Below, one piece after another: positions 7,835 through 16,065 of a DNA stretch of 64,000 nt. The position numbers and the translations under genes were made by a program. A model generated the notes under the pieces. That model saw only the letters and a program-made list of their open reading frames with translations. It did not search any database and had not been told where the DNA came from. The stretch is taken from contig NZ_CP034161.1 of the NCBI RefSeq assembly GCF_003860525.1, forward strand, positions 2,418,001 to 2,482,000. The letters run 5' to 3'. Origin of the DNA: Epilithonimonas vandammei. Its GTDB lineage: Bacteria; Bacteroidota; Bacteroidia; Flavobacteriales; Weeksellaceae. Positions within the stretch are counted from its first letter, which is position 1; each line of letters opens with the position of its first letter.

Positions 7835-7897
7835 TTTGTTATTATTAAAAAAGGTTTACGAAAATAATGATTAATTTCGAGTTCAAAATATTTTTAG

Positions 7898-8401
7898 ATG
7901 AAGAGATTTGCGTCGGTCTTAGTTCTTTTTTCGTTGATTTTATCCTTACTGTCTTTCAAATTTCATCCGTATCACGTTGGATCTATGGAATTTAATTATA
8001 ACAAGAAATCTTCAACTTTCGAGATCACAGGCAGATTTTTTATGGATGATTTAGAAAATGCTGTCAATAAAAAATATGGTAAAAATCTGCACTTTATGGA
8101 CAAGAAGTCCGAAAAAGAAATGCAGCTGATTCTTAAAAATTATGCTTCAGAATATCTTAAACTGAAAGTCAATAATCAATTAACAAACGTAAATTTTATT
8201 GGTTTTGAGGAAGATAAAGAAAGTGTCGAGATTTTTCTGGAGTCCGAACCAGTCGCTAATCCAAAGAAAATAGAAACAGCAGTAAGCTTTCTTTACAATA
8301 TTTTTGATGACCAGATGAACATCATCCATATCACTATAAATGGTAACAGGAAGAGTGAAAAGCTCACTTTTCCGGATCGTTACCTCTATCAGCAGTTTTA
8401 A
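7898..8401 (+). CDS. DUF6702 family protein, exported
   Basis: A 167-residue protein with an N-terminal hydrophobic signal segment (MKRFASVLVLFSLILSLLSF) followed by KFHPYHVGSMEFNYN. The histidine pair in HPYHVG and the pattern FEITGRFFMDDLENAVNKKYG are what I recognise as DUF6702. The mature part is predicted as beta-rich, about 145 residues, without further membrane segments. It is divergent from the HupE-like gene with 63 bases between the starts, so the two may share regulation. Function is unknown; association with an M1 peptidase and a HupE-like protein is a recurring context. Confidence 0.8.
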   Translation: MKRFASVLVLFSLILSLLSFKFHPYHVGSMEFNYNKKSSTFEITGRFFMDDLENAVNKKYGKNLHFMDKKSEKEMQLILKNYASEYLKLKVNNQLTNVNFIGFEEDKESVEIFLESEPVANPKKIETAVSFLYNIFDDQMNIIHITINGNRKSEKLTFPDRYLYQQF

Positions 8402-8413
8402 AATCCAATTTTA

Positions 8414-8421
8414 TACTTTTG
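8414..8421 (+). promoter_or_regulatory. -7 box before the response regulator gene
   Basis: TACTTTTG (within TATACTTTTG) matches TAnnTTTG and lies 12 bases before the ATG at 8434. No convincing -33 TTG is visible, which would fit an activator-dependent or weak promoter. Confidence 0.45.
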
Positions 8422-8433
8422 TAAGGATTAGTT

Positions 8434-9135
8434 ATGAAAAAAATTATTCTGATAGAAGATGAATCCAGCGTTGTTTCCTTTATCAAAAAAGGATTACAGG
8501 AATTGGGTTATGAGATTACCGTAGCTTTGGACGGCGCCACAGGCATTAAATTGGTCGATGACAATGATTTTGATATAATTATTCTCGATATAATGTTGCC
8601 GGACATCAATGGTCTAGAAGTTTGTAAAGAAATCAGGAAGCAAAATAAAACCGTACCTATTCTATTTTTAACCGCTTTAGATTCTTCCGAGAATATAGTC
8701 CTAGGTCTAGAAAGTGGTGGCGACGATTATCTTGTGAAGCCTTTCAAATTCATAGAACTGGTCGCAAGAATAAAATCTCTTCTTAGAAGAAGCGGACACA
8801 GCAACGGATCGGAATCCAACGAAATTGATGATGAAAATACTTATCAATTCTCTGATTTAACAGTTAATGATTATACCAAAAAAGTAACCCGCTCGGGAGC
8901 AGAAATTTCGCTTACCTCAACAGAATACAAGCTTCTACTCTATTTTATGAATAATCCGGAAAAAGTGATTTCCAGAGCCGAAATATTGGAAGCAGTTTGG
9001 GGCGTTAACTATGAATTAGGAACCAATGTTGTGGACGTTTACGTTAATTATCTAAGAAAAAAGCTAGACACTCAGGATGACGATAAACTGATTCACACGG
9101 TAATAGGAATGGGTTACGTTCTAAAAAAATCATAA
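8434..9135 (+). CDS. OmpR/PhoB-type response regulator
   Basis: A 233-residue two-component response regulator. Receiver domain at residues 1-115: acidic pocket in LIEDESS (Glu8-Asp9), phosphoacceptor Asp52 in IIILDIMLPD, Thr in FLTALDS and Lys in YLVKPF. Winged-helix Trans_reg_C domain at about 130-233 with TSTEYKLLLYFMNNP, ISRAEILEAVWG and VDVYVNYLRKKLD, ending VIGMGYVLKK. The histidine kinase gene follows after three bases. The phased repeats at 10803-10866, in front of the next transcription unit, have the spacing expected for binding sites of this class, so they are a candidate target. Confidence 0.95.
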   Translation: MKKIILIEDESSVVSFIKKGLQELGYEITVALDGATGIKLVDDNDFDIIILDIMLPDINGLEVCKEIRKQNKTVPILFLTALDSSENIVLGLESGGDDYLVKPFKFIELVARIKSLLRRSGHSNGSESNEIDDENTYQFSDLTVNDYTKKVTRSGAEISLTSTEYKLLLYFMNNPEKVISRAEILEAVWGVNYELGTNVVDVYVNYLRKKLDTQDDDKLIHTVIGMGYVLKKS

Positions 9136-9138
9136 ACA

Positions 9139-10530
9139 GTGCTGAAGGGAAATCCGACCAATCAAACAAAAACAATGCTTCTTTTGATGCTGGTTTTTAC
9201 AGTTGTCATTCTACTGTTCAGTGGATTGGTATATTTTTCTATTGTTAATTTTTCACATCAGCGTTTTTATGAATTACTGAAAATCCGAGCAACGACGATT
9301 GTCCAAATCGAGAAAAGTAAAGAACATCTTGATATTCCAGAAAATCATGTTCTGAATAGCTTGAATGACGAAGAACTTCCGATGGAGAAAGATTATGTTT
9401 TCGAAGTTCCGAAAGATTCTAACTACAGTCACATTTCTAATCAAATTCATATTCCAGATAGTTTTTTCAAAAGCATTGTAAAAAAAGGAGAATCCAATTA
9501 TAATGACAAAGAATTCTATTATATAGGAAAATCTTTTACTTCAAATAATAAAACTTACATTGCAATAGCTTCGGCACAAAATCATTATGTAGTTCATTAT
9601 TTGGGCTATCTGAAGAGAACTTTGATAACTTGTATGATCTTGGCTTTGTTCTTTTCTATGATTTTTTCTTTTTATTTATCGAAGACACTTTTCCGCCCAA
9701 TTCTTAAAATCACAGGAAAAGTAAAAGAAATCAGTTCAGAGAATCTGCATCTTAGGTTGGAATCTCAGCCAGGAAATAAAGAATTGAATGAACTGGTCGA
9801 TACTTTCAACGATATGTTGAACAGGATTGAAACCTCTTTTGAAACCCAAAATCACTTGATTGGAAATGTTTCGCACGAACTCAGAACACCTTTGACTTCA
9901 ATTATGGGCGAAGCTGATGTGGCGTTATCTATCCCAAGATCAAAAGAACATTACCAGGAAACGCTTCAGATAATTCTGAATGAAGCTGAAAAACTGGATA
10001 AGAAAATCAAAGCTTTGCTAATGATTGCCCAAACTGGATTTGATGGGAAAATTCAGAAAATGGATAAAGTGAGAATGGATCAGTTACTTTGGGATGTAAT
10101 TGAAACTGCTACAAGAATCAATGCTAAGAATAATGTTTTGATGGATATCAGTATGTTACCGGACAATCCCAAAAAACTGAAAGTTCAAGGTAACGAACAG
10201 CTCCTGCACCTTGCAATGGCAAACATCATCAACAATGGTTGCAAGTATTCTAATTTTCAACAAGTTAAAGTGTCACTAGGCGCTACAGACAATCACGTTT
10301 ATATTATTATTAAAGACAGTGGAATCGGGATTCCTGATTCTGAAATGGATAAAATCTACGATCCGTTTTTCCGCGCCTCTAATACGAAAAACTACGAAGG
10401 TTACGGAATTGGTTTACCTCTAGCAAGAAACATTGTCAGAATCCATAACGGCGAATTAATTGTGAACTCTAAGGAAAATGTTGGAACTACGGTTCAAATC
10501 CGTTTTCCAATTTATGTTCCGAATGAATAA
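9139..10530 (+). CDS. Sensor histidine kinase with HAMP domain
   Basis: A 463-residue membrane sensor kinase, partner of the regulator just upstream. Two transmembrane segments (about 13-35 LLLMLVFTVVILLFSGLVYF and 155-180 TCMILALFFSMIFSFYLS) enclose a sensor region of about 120 residues. A HAMP linker (180-235) leads into HisKA with the H-box LIGNVSHELRTPLTSIM (His about 247) and HATPase_c with N-box NIINNGCKYSN, G1 DSGIGIP and G2 GYGIGLPLARN. The longest reading begins at a GTG (9139); an ATG at 9175 just before the first membrane segment is an alternative. The sensed signal is unknown. Confidence 0.94.
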   Translation: MLKGNPTNQTKTMLLLMLVFTVVILLFSGLVYFSIVNFSHQRFYELLKIRATTIVQIEKSKEHLDIPENHVLNSLNDEELPMEKDYVFEVPKDSNYSHISNQIHIPDSFFKSIVKKGESNYNDKEFYYIGKSFTSNNKTYIAIASAQNHYVVHYLGYLKRTLITCMILALFFSMIFSFYLSKTLFRPILKITGKVKEISSENLHLRLESQPGNKELNELVDTFNDMLNRIETSFETQNHLIGNVSHELRTPLTSIMGEADVALSIPRSKEHYQETLQIILNEAEKLDKKIKALLMIAQTGFDGKIQKMDKVRMDQLLWDVIETATRINAKNNVLMDISMLPDNPKKLKVQGNEQLLHLAMANIINNGCKYSNFQQVKVSLGATDNHVYIIIKDSGIGIPDSEMDKIYDPFFRASNTKNYEGYGIGLPLARNIVRIHNGELIVNSKENVGTTVQIRFPIYVPNE

Positions 10531-10802
10531 AACGCTGAATATTTGCATCCCGACTTATCTATAATTTCTTAATTATTTTTATTTGGATCGATGAACCAGC
10601 TTGTTGGTTTTGAGCGGAAATCTTTTTTTGCTGATACAAATGTTCTATCTAAAGAAAATGGTTCTGCGAAAGATTTGTAGCCCTTCGACTTTCGCTCAGG
10701 ATAAACTCTAGGCGGATTAAGCTGCCCAAATCATTATTAAATCACTCAAAATTCGTTATTTGAAATTTTGATTTTATTCTAAAATTAATTTCCTAAATTG
10801 AA
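10531..10802. other. Gene-free stretch behind the kinase gene
   Basis: No ORF of interest is seen on either strand. It contains a short copy resembling the local palindromic repeat (cttcgactttcgctcaggat near 10683, compare 18073) and is otherwise AT-rich. The promoter region with phased repeats follows directly. Confidence 0.4.
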
Positions 10803-10881
10803 ATTCTAATCTCATTTTAATCTCTTTAATTACATTTTAATTTCGTTCCAAAAGGATTCTAATTTGGTCATAATAGTTTTG
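10803..10881 (+). promoter_or_regulatory. Promoter with helically phased ATTYTAATYTC repeats
   Basis: Four copies of an 11-base word start at 10803 (ATTCTAATCTC), 10814 (ATTTTAATCTC), 10834 (ATTTTAATTTC) and 10856 (ATTCTAATTTG). The steps are 11, 20 and 22 bases, close to whole turns of the helix, so all face the same side. A -7 box TAGTTTTG (10874-10881, consensus TAnnTTTG) follows, with no TTG at the -33 position. This is the layout of a promoter that depends on an activator of the OmpR/PhoB class binding direct repeats. The nearest candidate activator is the response regulator encoded at 8434-9135. The binding is an inference. Confidence 0.5.
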
Positions 10882-10921
10882 TATCATCAAAAAGAAACAA
10901 AACCAATTAAATCAAAATATT

Positions 10922-11413
10922 ATGATCAAAACCATTTTAATTGCAACAGATTTTTCTTTAGAATCTCTGGATATTCTAAAAAAAGTTTTAAAAAACAAAA
11001 ATGATCAAAACGATGAAAATCAATACAACATCCTTTTCGTAACTGGTTACGATATGGGAGATTCTATTAGAAATCTTTTGTTTAATTCCAAGAGTTCCAT
11101 CTTCAGCAAAATAAGACCGCAGGAATTTTGCGATGCTTACAGCATTATCAACAACAAATATCCGAATCTGATCAACAAAATCACTTGCGACATTTTTACT
11201 GGAAGTTTCCAAAGAACTTTTAACAATTATGTGGAAGCTACGGAAATCCACGAAGCTTATTACTCATCTTCAAAAAGTAATAATCTAAGCAAAGGTCAGT
11301 TTGATATTACGCCGTATGTCAAAAAATGTAAGCATTTGGAAGCTGTGGAAATTATGACCCAAGCTCCGCAATTTGTTCATGAAACAGGCAGACTTGCCGA
11401 AGTTTTCTCTTAG
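10922..11413 (+). CDS. UspA-like protein, divergent
   Basis: A 163-residue cytoplasmic protein. The first 25 residues, MIKTILIATDFSLESLDILKKVL, have the beta-strand, DFS and helix pattern that begins universal stress proteins. The remainder (for example DMGDSIRNLLFNSKS, KYPNLINKITCDIFTGSF) is not a clear match, and the ATP-binding glycine motif (G-2x-G-9x-G) of many UspA proteins is not visible, so I call it only UspA-like. It is the first gene behind the phased-repeat promoter and 48 bases before a YoaK-type membrane protein gene, probably cotranscribed with it. Confidence 0.55.
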   Translation: MIKTILIATDFSLESLDILKKVLKNKNDQNDENQYNILFVTGYDMGDSIRNLLFNSKSSIFSKIRPQEFCDAYSIINNKYPNLINKITCDIFTGSFQRTFNNYVEATEIHEAYYSSSKSNNLSKGQFDITPYVKKCKHLEAVEIMTQAPQFVHETGRLAEVFS

Positions 11414-11461
11414 AATCTGATTCTCGGGAAATTTATTACTCAATCATTAAATTAAATCACA

Positions 11462-12310
11462 ATGTTAAGAAATTATAGTAACAGCAGAACGTTGGGAGAC
11501 AACATCAGACTGGGGACGCTGACTGCATTCACTGCAGGGACTATAAATATAGCATCTCTATTGATATTTTTGTCTTTTACATCCAACGTAACAGGACATT
11601 ATGCGATTTTCGCAGCAGAAATAAGCCAAGGAAACTGGGCACAGGTTGCTGTAGTTGCAGGATGGATTTTCCTATTCTTCTTCGGAGGATTTGTAGCGAA
11701 TCTAAGTGTTATCAACTTCAACAAAAAAAGTAAATATTTTGCTCACGCATTGCCAATTGTTCTGGAGATTCTTTGTCTTTTGGCTGTAGGACTCTATGGA
11801 CAATTTTACTACGAAAAAACATTAGCGGAAACCGAAGCTTTGGTAGCCTTGATGTTATTCGCCACAGGCTTGCAAAACGGTTTAACGGCGAGTATCTCAA
11901 ACTTCTCTGTAAAAACAACGCACCTTACCGGAACCACTACAGATTTGGGAATTTTGGCATCGATGTTTACTCAGAAAAAATTCAGAAAAAGCCCTGAGCT
12001 GATGGGAAAAGCTAAACTTCTATTGAGCATAATGACAGCTTACGTTTTAGGAGCAATTTTCTCCGGATTAACCTATTACAGTTTGGAATTCCGTGTGTTT
12101 TATGTCATCAGCGTGTGTCTTTTGGTTGTTATTGGATATGACTTTTATAAAATTAATGTCAGACATTTCCAGACAGAATATCGATATTACAAAATCTATC
12201 ACAAACCAACCTTCATTGCATTTTTGTACTACAAAATCCATAATAAAGACGAGAAAAGGACTGTAAGTAGACCTAATACTAATGCAAAATTGGCCTTTAG
12301 CGACAAATAA
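11462..12310 (+). CDS. YoaK family (DUF1275) membrane protein
   Basis: A 282-residue membrane protein with about six hydrophobic segments. The family hallmarks are present: RLGTLTAFTAGTINIASLL near the N-terminus, FTSNVTGHYAIFA, VALMLFATGLQNGL and TTHLTGTTTDLGILAS. DUF1275 proteins are of unknown transport function; the LTGTTTDLG motif is the strongest signature. The C-terminal 50 residues (KIYHKPTFIAFLYYK..) are basic and cytoplasmic, longer than in typical members. It is probably cotranscribed with the UspA-like gene under the phased-repeat promoter and is followed by a strong terminator. Confidence 0.87.
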   Translation: MLRNYSNSRTLGDNIRLGTLTAFTAGTINIASLLIFLSFTSNVTGHYAIFAAEISQGNWAQVAVVAGWIFLFFFGGFVANLSVINFNKKSKYFAHALPIVLEILCLLAVGLYGQFYYEKTLAETEALVALMLFATGLQNGLTASISNFSVKTTHLTGTTTDLGILASMFTQKKFRKSPELMGKAKLLLSIMTAYVLGAIFSGLTYYSLEFRVFYVISVCLLVVIGYDFYKINVRHFQTEYRYYKIYHKPTFIAFLYYKIHNKDEKRTVSRPNTNAKLAFSDK

Positions 12311-12367
12311 TTATTCCTCTAAAAACACTTTACCATAAATCAATTTTTTGTAATAGTTCTTTATTAA

Positions 12368-12397
12368 AAAACCGCCGGAGAAATTCTCCGGCGGTTT
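12368..12397. terminator. Bidirectional terminator between the YoaK gene and trxB
   Basis: A 13-base stem, AAACCGCCGGAGA paired with TCTCCGGCGGTTT, with a tiny loop, A residues before and T residues after. It separates two converging genes and can serve both. Confidence 0.92.
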
Positions 12398-12422
12398 TGA
12401 TTTTATAATATTGAGTTTACAA

Positions 12423-13391
12423 TTATTGCTCAACCCAAGTATGTTTTTCTCCTGCTAATTCACCAAGATATTTTTCTGCATCCATTGCTGCCATACAACC
12501 ACTTCCAGCAGCTGTAATCGCTTGTCTATAATGGTGATCCTGAACATCTCCAGCCGCGAAAACCCCAGGAAGATTGGTTCTTGCAGATTTTCCTTCTGTG
12601 ATGATATATCCATTCTCATCAAGGTCAACTTGACCTTTAAAAAGATCTGTATTTGGTTTGTGTCCAATAGCAATGAAAATCCCGTGAACATCTATGGTAG
12701 AAACCTCATCTGTTAAATTATTAACAACCTTTGCTCTTTCTACCAAAGCGTTTTCACCTTCGATTCCGATTAATTCATGGTTGTATTTAACTTCAATATT
12801 AGAAGTACTCAAAACTCTATCAACCATCACTTTTGAAGCACGGAAATGGTCTTTTCTTACCAACAGAGTTACTTTGTTACAAATTTTAGAAAGATAAGTT
12901 GCTTCTTCTGCAGCTGTATCTCCAGCTCCAACTACGATAACATCTTTTCCTCTGTAGAAAAATCCGTCACAAGTTGCACACGCAGAAACTCCTCCACCTG
13001 CATATTTTTTCTCATCAGCTAAGCCCAGATATTTTGCAGTCGCACCTGTAGAGATAATCACACTTTTTGCCAAAATCTCACGAGAACCTGTGCTCAGTTT
13101 ATGAATTCCGCCTCTTACTTTGGAAAATTCAACTTTGGAAATCATTTCGTAGTGAACTTTCGTCTCAAAACGTTCCGCCTGCTTTTGGAGCTGAAGCATC
13201 ATTTCCGGTCCTGTGATTCCGTCCGGATATCCTGGGAAATTCTCTACTTCTGTAGTTGTCGTCAATTGTCCACCTGGTTCTAGTCCGGTGAAAAGTTCCG
13301 GTTTCAGACTTGCTCTTGCTGCGTAAATTGCTGCTGTAAAACCAGCTGGTCCAGAACCTATAATGACACAATCTAAAATATTGTTTTCCAT
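12423..13391 (-). CDS. trxB: Thioredoxin-disulfide reductase
   Basis: A 322-residue FAD- and NADPH-dependent enzyme that reduces oxidised thioredoxin in the cytoplasm. FAD-binding motif IGSGPAGFTAAIYAAR (11-26), redox-active CATC at 138-141 within SACATCDGFFYRGK, NADPH-binding GAGDTAAEEATYL (about 155-167), and the C-terminal FAD motif FAAGDVQDHHYRQAITAAGSG. Length and motif order match bacterial low-molecular-weight TrxB. It is monocistronic: convergent with the YoaK gene across a strong terminator, with a promoter box about 70 bases upstream of the start. Confidence 0.97.
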   Translation of the reverse strand: MENNILDCVIIGSGPAGFTAAIYAARASLKPELFTGLEPGGQLTTTTEVENFPGYPDGITGPEMMLQLQKQAERFETKVHYEMISKVEFSKVRGGIHKLSTGSREILAKSVIISTGATAKYLGLADEKKYAGGGVSACATCDGFFYRGKDVIVVGAGDTAAEEATYLSKICNKVTLLVRKDHFRASKVMVDRVLSTSNIEVKYNHELIGIEGENALVERAKVVNNLTDEVSTIDVHGIFIAIGHKPNTDLFKGQVDLDENGYIITEGKSARTNLPGVFAAGDVQDHHYRQAITAAGSGCMAAMDAEKYLGELAGEKHTWVEQ

Positions 13392-13461
13392 TTTTATTAT
13401 TGAATTATTTTATTTTTAAGGATATAAATTGGTTCAAATTTCTTGTCGAAATTGGAGTTTT

Positions 13462-13469
13462 CAAATATA
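13462..13469 (-). promoter_or_regulatory. -7 box before trxB
   Basis: Minus strand TATATTTG (consensus TAnnTTTG) lies about 70 bases before the trxB ATG. The -33 element is not clear. Confidence 0.4.
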
Positions 13470-13568
13470 AATTCTTTGATTGAAAACTCGGATACAAATT
13501 TCGGGAATTAATTATTCAAATCCTATCTAAACTGTCAATGAGATTTATTAGACTATTGAATAATAGAA

Positions 13569-14606
13569 TTAAACTGAAACCTTCAGCTCATCCACTTTTA
13601 TGATTTTATAAACCATTTCTTTATAGATTTCCTCATCTTCCATTTGTCTTACACCGAGACCTTTGGATTTCAAATCCATTTCACGAAGAATAGAAATTAC
13701 TCTTGTTGCGTGTTTCAAAGGATAAAATCTTGCTGCTTCTGAGTAATCTTTGATAGCATAAGGATTCACGCCCATTGTAGTAGCAATTGTTTGAGGAGAT
13801 TGTCCATTAAGAGTGTGATAAATAATAATATTGGAAAAGAAGTTGTAAAGCGCACCAAAAGCCATTTGAATGGGATTGGATTTTTTGTTCTTTCCCATAT
13901 AATAAGCAATACTGAAAGCTTTTGCTTGGTCTTTCGTTGCCAGAGCTTTCTGAAGCTCGAAGATGTTGAAATCTTTACTGATTCCTACGTGTTCTTCAAT
14001 AATTTTTCCGTCGAGAACTGCTCCGTCTTTTAGAACGATTTTCAGTTTATTAAGTTCATTCGCAATTCTGGAAAGATCATTCCCAAGATACTCTGCCAAA
14101 AGATGGCTGATGTTGGGCGCAGATTTGATTCCCATTACAGACATTTCCCCTTGAATCCAAGTTGGAAGCTGATAATCTTTCATCTTCTCACTCGTGAAAA
14201 GCATTCCGGATTTGGCCAAAGTTTTCGCTACTTTCTTTCTGGCATCCAACTTTTTATGTTTATGAGCAAAAACCAAAATGGTAGAAGGAACTGGATTTTC
14301 CAGATAAGTTTCCAAAGCTTTAGATTCTTCTTCATTCAGTTTCATATCCTGCGCTTCTTTCACGATAATGAGCTGTTTGTCACCCATCATCGGATATTGC
14401 CTCGCCAAAGAAAGCACTTCCAGATAATTAGTATCTCGACCATATGCAACCGTTTGGTTGAAGGCTATTTCGTCCTCTTCCAAAACATCTTGCTCAAAAT
14501 GCTTGACAGCCAAATCGATATAAAAAGCCTCGTCGCCCTGAAAAAAATAAACCGGTAAGAGTTCTTTATTTTTAATATTTTTGAGGATAATATCTATTTC
14601 TTTCAT
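13569..14606 (-). CDS. holA: DNA polymerase III subunit delta
   Basis: A 345-residue clamp-loader subunit that opens the beta sliding clamp. The N-terminal domain I shows the delta signature: LLPVYFFQGDEAFYIDLAVK (17-36), QTVAYGRDTNYLEVLSLARQYPM and KQLIIVKEAQDMKLNEEE. Domain II has ISHLLAEYLGNDLSRIANELNKLKI, domain III ISKDFNIFELQKALATKDQAKAFSI and the helical C-terminus ILREMDLKSKGLGVRQ. Order and length fit HolA. Its start is only eight bases from the start of a divergent HsdR-N-like gene, so the two probably share a compact promoter region that overlaps coding sequence. Confidence 0.93.
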   Translation of the reverse strand: MKEIDIILKNIKNKELLPVYFFQGDEAFYIDLAVKHFEQDVLEEDEIAFNQTVAYGRDTNYLEVLSLARQYPMMGDKQLIIVKEAQDMKLNEEESKALETYLENPVPSTILVFAHKHKKLDARKKVAKTLAKSGMLFTSEKMKDYQLPTWIQGEMSVMGIKSAPNISHLLAEYLGNDLSRIANELNKLKIVLKDGAVLDGKIIEEHVGISKDFNIFELQKALATKDQAKAFSIAYYMGKNKKSNPIQMAFGALYNFFSNIIIYHTLNGQSPQTIATTMGVNPYAIKDYSEAARFYPLKHATRVISILREMDLKSKGLGVRQMEDEEIYKEMVYKIIKVDELKVSV

Positions 14607-14614
14607 CTTAAAGT

Positions 14615-15049
14615 ATGCAAGTTCCGAAACTAAATTTTGAACATCAGTTCGATTTTAAAATCAAACAAGACAAAGATACATTTTTTATCTATGATTTGGT
14701 TCGGAAAAGCTGGCTTGTACTGACGCCGGAAGAATGGGTAAGGCAGCATTGGCTTCATTATTACAGATTTATAAAAAAGAAAAATCTGTCGTCATTGATC
14801 CTTGAACAAAAACTGGAACTGAACGGAACTACAAAGCGAATAGACCTTCTCATCACCGAAAAAACAAAACCAAAAATATTACTGGAACTCAAAGCGCCAA
14901 GTATTGCTTTGAAAGAAATCCACTTTGAGCAAGTCGCACGTTACAACAGTTTAATTGGTGCAGAACAAATCATCATCAGCAATGGTTTGCATCATATTTT
15001 TGCTGATTATAGAGATGGGAAATATCAGTTTTTGAATGCTAAGGTTTGA
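14615..15049 (+). CDS. HsdR N-terminal domain protein (stand-alone nuclease-fold)
   Basis: A 144-residue protein that resembles the small HSDR_N_2 family, a PD-(D/E)XK nuclease fold related to the N-terminal domain of type I restriction R subunits. Visible: DLVRKSWLVLTPEEWVRQHW near the N-terminus, the catalytic-type Asp in KRIDLLITEK, and Glu-x-Lys in ILLELKAPSIAL, followed by FEQVARYNSLIGAEQIIISNG. No helicase domain, HsdM or HsdS gene is near, so it is not a restriction system. The family is very common as a single gene beside holA in Bacteroidota, which suggests a housekeeping DNA-related role, not established. Confidence 0.85.
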   Translation: MQVPKLNFEHQFDFKIKQDKDTFFIYDLVRKSWLVLTPEEWVRQHWLHYYRFIKKKNLSSLILEQKLELNGTTKRIDLLITEKTKPKILLELKAPSIALKEIHFEQVARYNSLIGAEQIIISNGLHHIFADYRDGKYQFLNAKV

Positions 15050-15053
15050 AAAA

Positions 15054-16061
15054 TTACAAATTAAAATCCCTCTTCGGATTGAAAAGATAAATCAAAAAGA
15101 AAAACAAAACGGAAACCGCCAAAAAGTATTGGTAATAATGAACTGCAGATTGTGAACTTATCGTAGTTTTGGTGGAACTTGAGGACTTGTGAAGTTCGGT
15201 TATAAGATTATTAATGGCGTTATCAAGATTGTTCCCGTCGAGATAATTACCTCCGGTTGAATTAGCTATATTTTTAAGTGCTTTCGTTTGTAACTTTGAA
15301 ACAACCGTTTCTCCATACATATCGGACTTGTAACCCATCAATTGTCCAAAATAATATTCAGGAATTGGCGCGCCTTCTTCCGTTCCCACACCAATCGTCG
15401 TTACTCTGATTCCTTCTTTTTTGGCAAGATTAATGGCTTCATCCTCGTGACCTTCGTTATCCTCACCATCACTTATTAAGACAATATTCCGGGAACCTTT
15501 GCTGATATTTTTGAATTTCTGAGCTGCGATTTGGATTGGTTTCAGAAAATCGGTTCCTTGGTTTTGGATAACACTGGTTTCGATTCCGGAAAGATAAGTC
15601 TCAGCGGCAGAATAATCACTGGACAAAGGCATTACAGAATAAGCATCGCCTGCAAAAACAATGATTCCTACTCTATCATTGGTCATCTTTTGAAGAGAAT
15701 TAATAATGATATTTTTTGCTTCTTCCAATCGACTCGGTTGGATATCCTGAGCATTCATCGAGTTGGAAACATCTAAAACGAAAATCGTACTGTTCACATT
15801 TTGCTGCACACTGATTTCTTCTTTTCCTCCCAAAAGGTCGATAATTGAAAGTATTAAGAATAAAAATCCAAGTAAGTATAAAACTGGAAACAACTTTGCA
15901 AAACCCGAAGTTTTTTCAAACAAAACATCCTGAAATCTATCTTCTGCAAAAACATTTCTTCTTTTGCTTTTCCAACGGATATAATGAATGATGAAGTAGC
16001 CAATGACAGGCAACAACAGAAGCAACAACAGATACCAGTAATTTCCTAAATACCAATTCAT
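15054..16061 (-). CDS. VWA domain membrane protein (BatB-like)
   Basis: A 335-residue protein: two membrane segments near the N-terminus (WYLLLLLLLPVIGYFIIHYI and PVLYLLGFLFLILSIIDLL), then a von Willebrand A domain facing the periplasm (about 90-290) with MIDAS motif FVLDVSNSMNAQDIQPSRLE, GIIVFAGDAYSVMPL and ISDGEDNEGHEDEA, and a final membrane segment (YFLAVSVLFFFLIYLF). This is the layout of BatB of Bacteroides aerotolerance clusters. It starts four bases after the BatA gene stops. BatC, BatD and BatE genes, which often follow, are absent here: the next gene is on the other strand. Confidence 0.88.
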   Translation of the reverse strand: MNWYLGNYWYLLLLLLLPVIGYFIIHYIRWKSKRRNVFAEDRFQDVLFEKTSGFAKLFPVLYLLGFLFLILSIIDLLGGKEEISVQQNVNSTIFVLDVSNSMNAQDIQPSRLEEAKNIIINSLQKMTNDRVGIIVFAGDAYSVMPLSSDYSAAETYLSGIETSVIQNQGTDFLKPIQIAAQKFKNISKGSRNIVLISDGEDNEGHEDEAINLAKKEGIRVTTIGVGTEEGAPIPEYYFGQLMGYKSDMYGETVVSKLQTKALKNIANSTGGNYLDGNNLDNAINNLITELHKSSSSTKTTISSQSAVHYYQYFLAVSVLFFFLIYLFNPKRDFNL

Positions 16062-16065
16062 CAGC

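Noticed and set aside
14615-15049. Restriction system at the HsdR-N-like gene
   Set aside because: Only the small nuclease-fold domain is present; no helicase, methylase or specificity gene is nearby, and the gene is a usual neighbour of holA.
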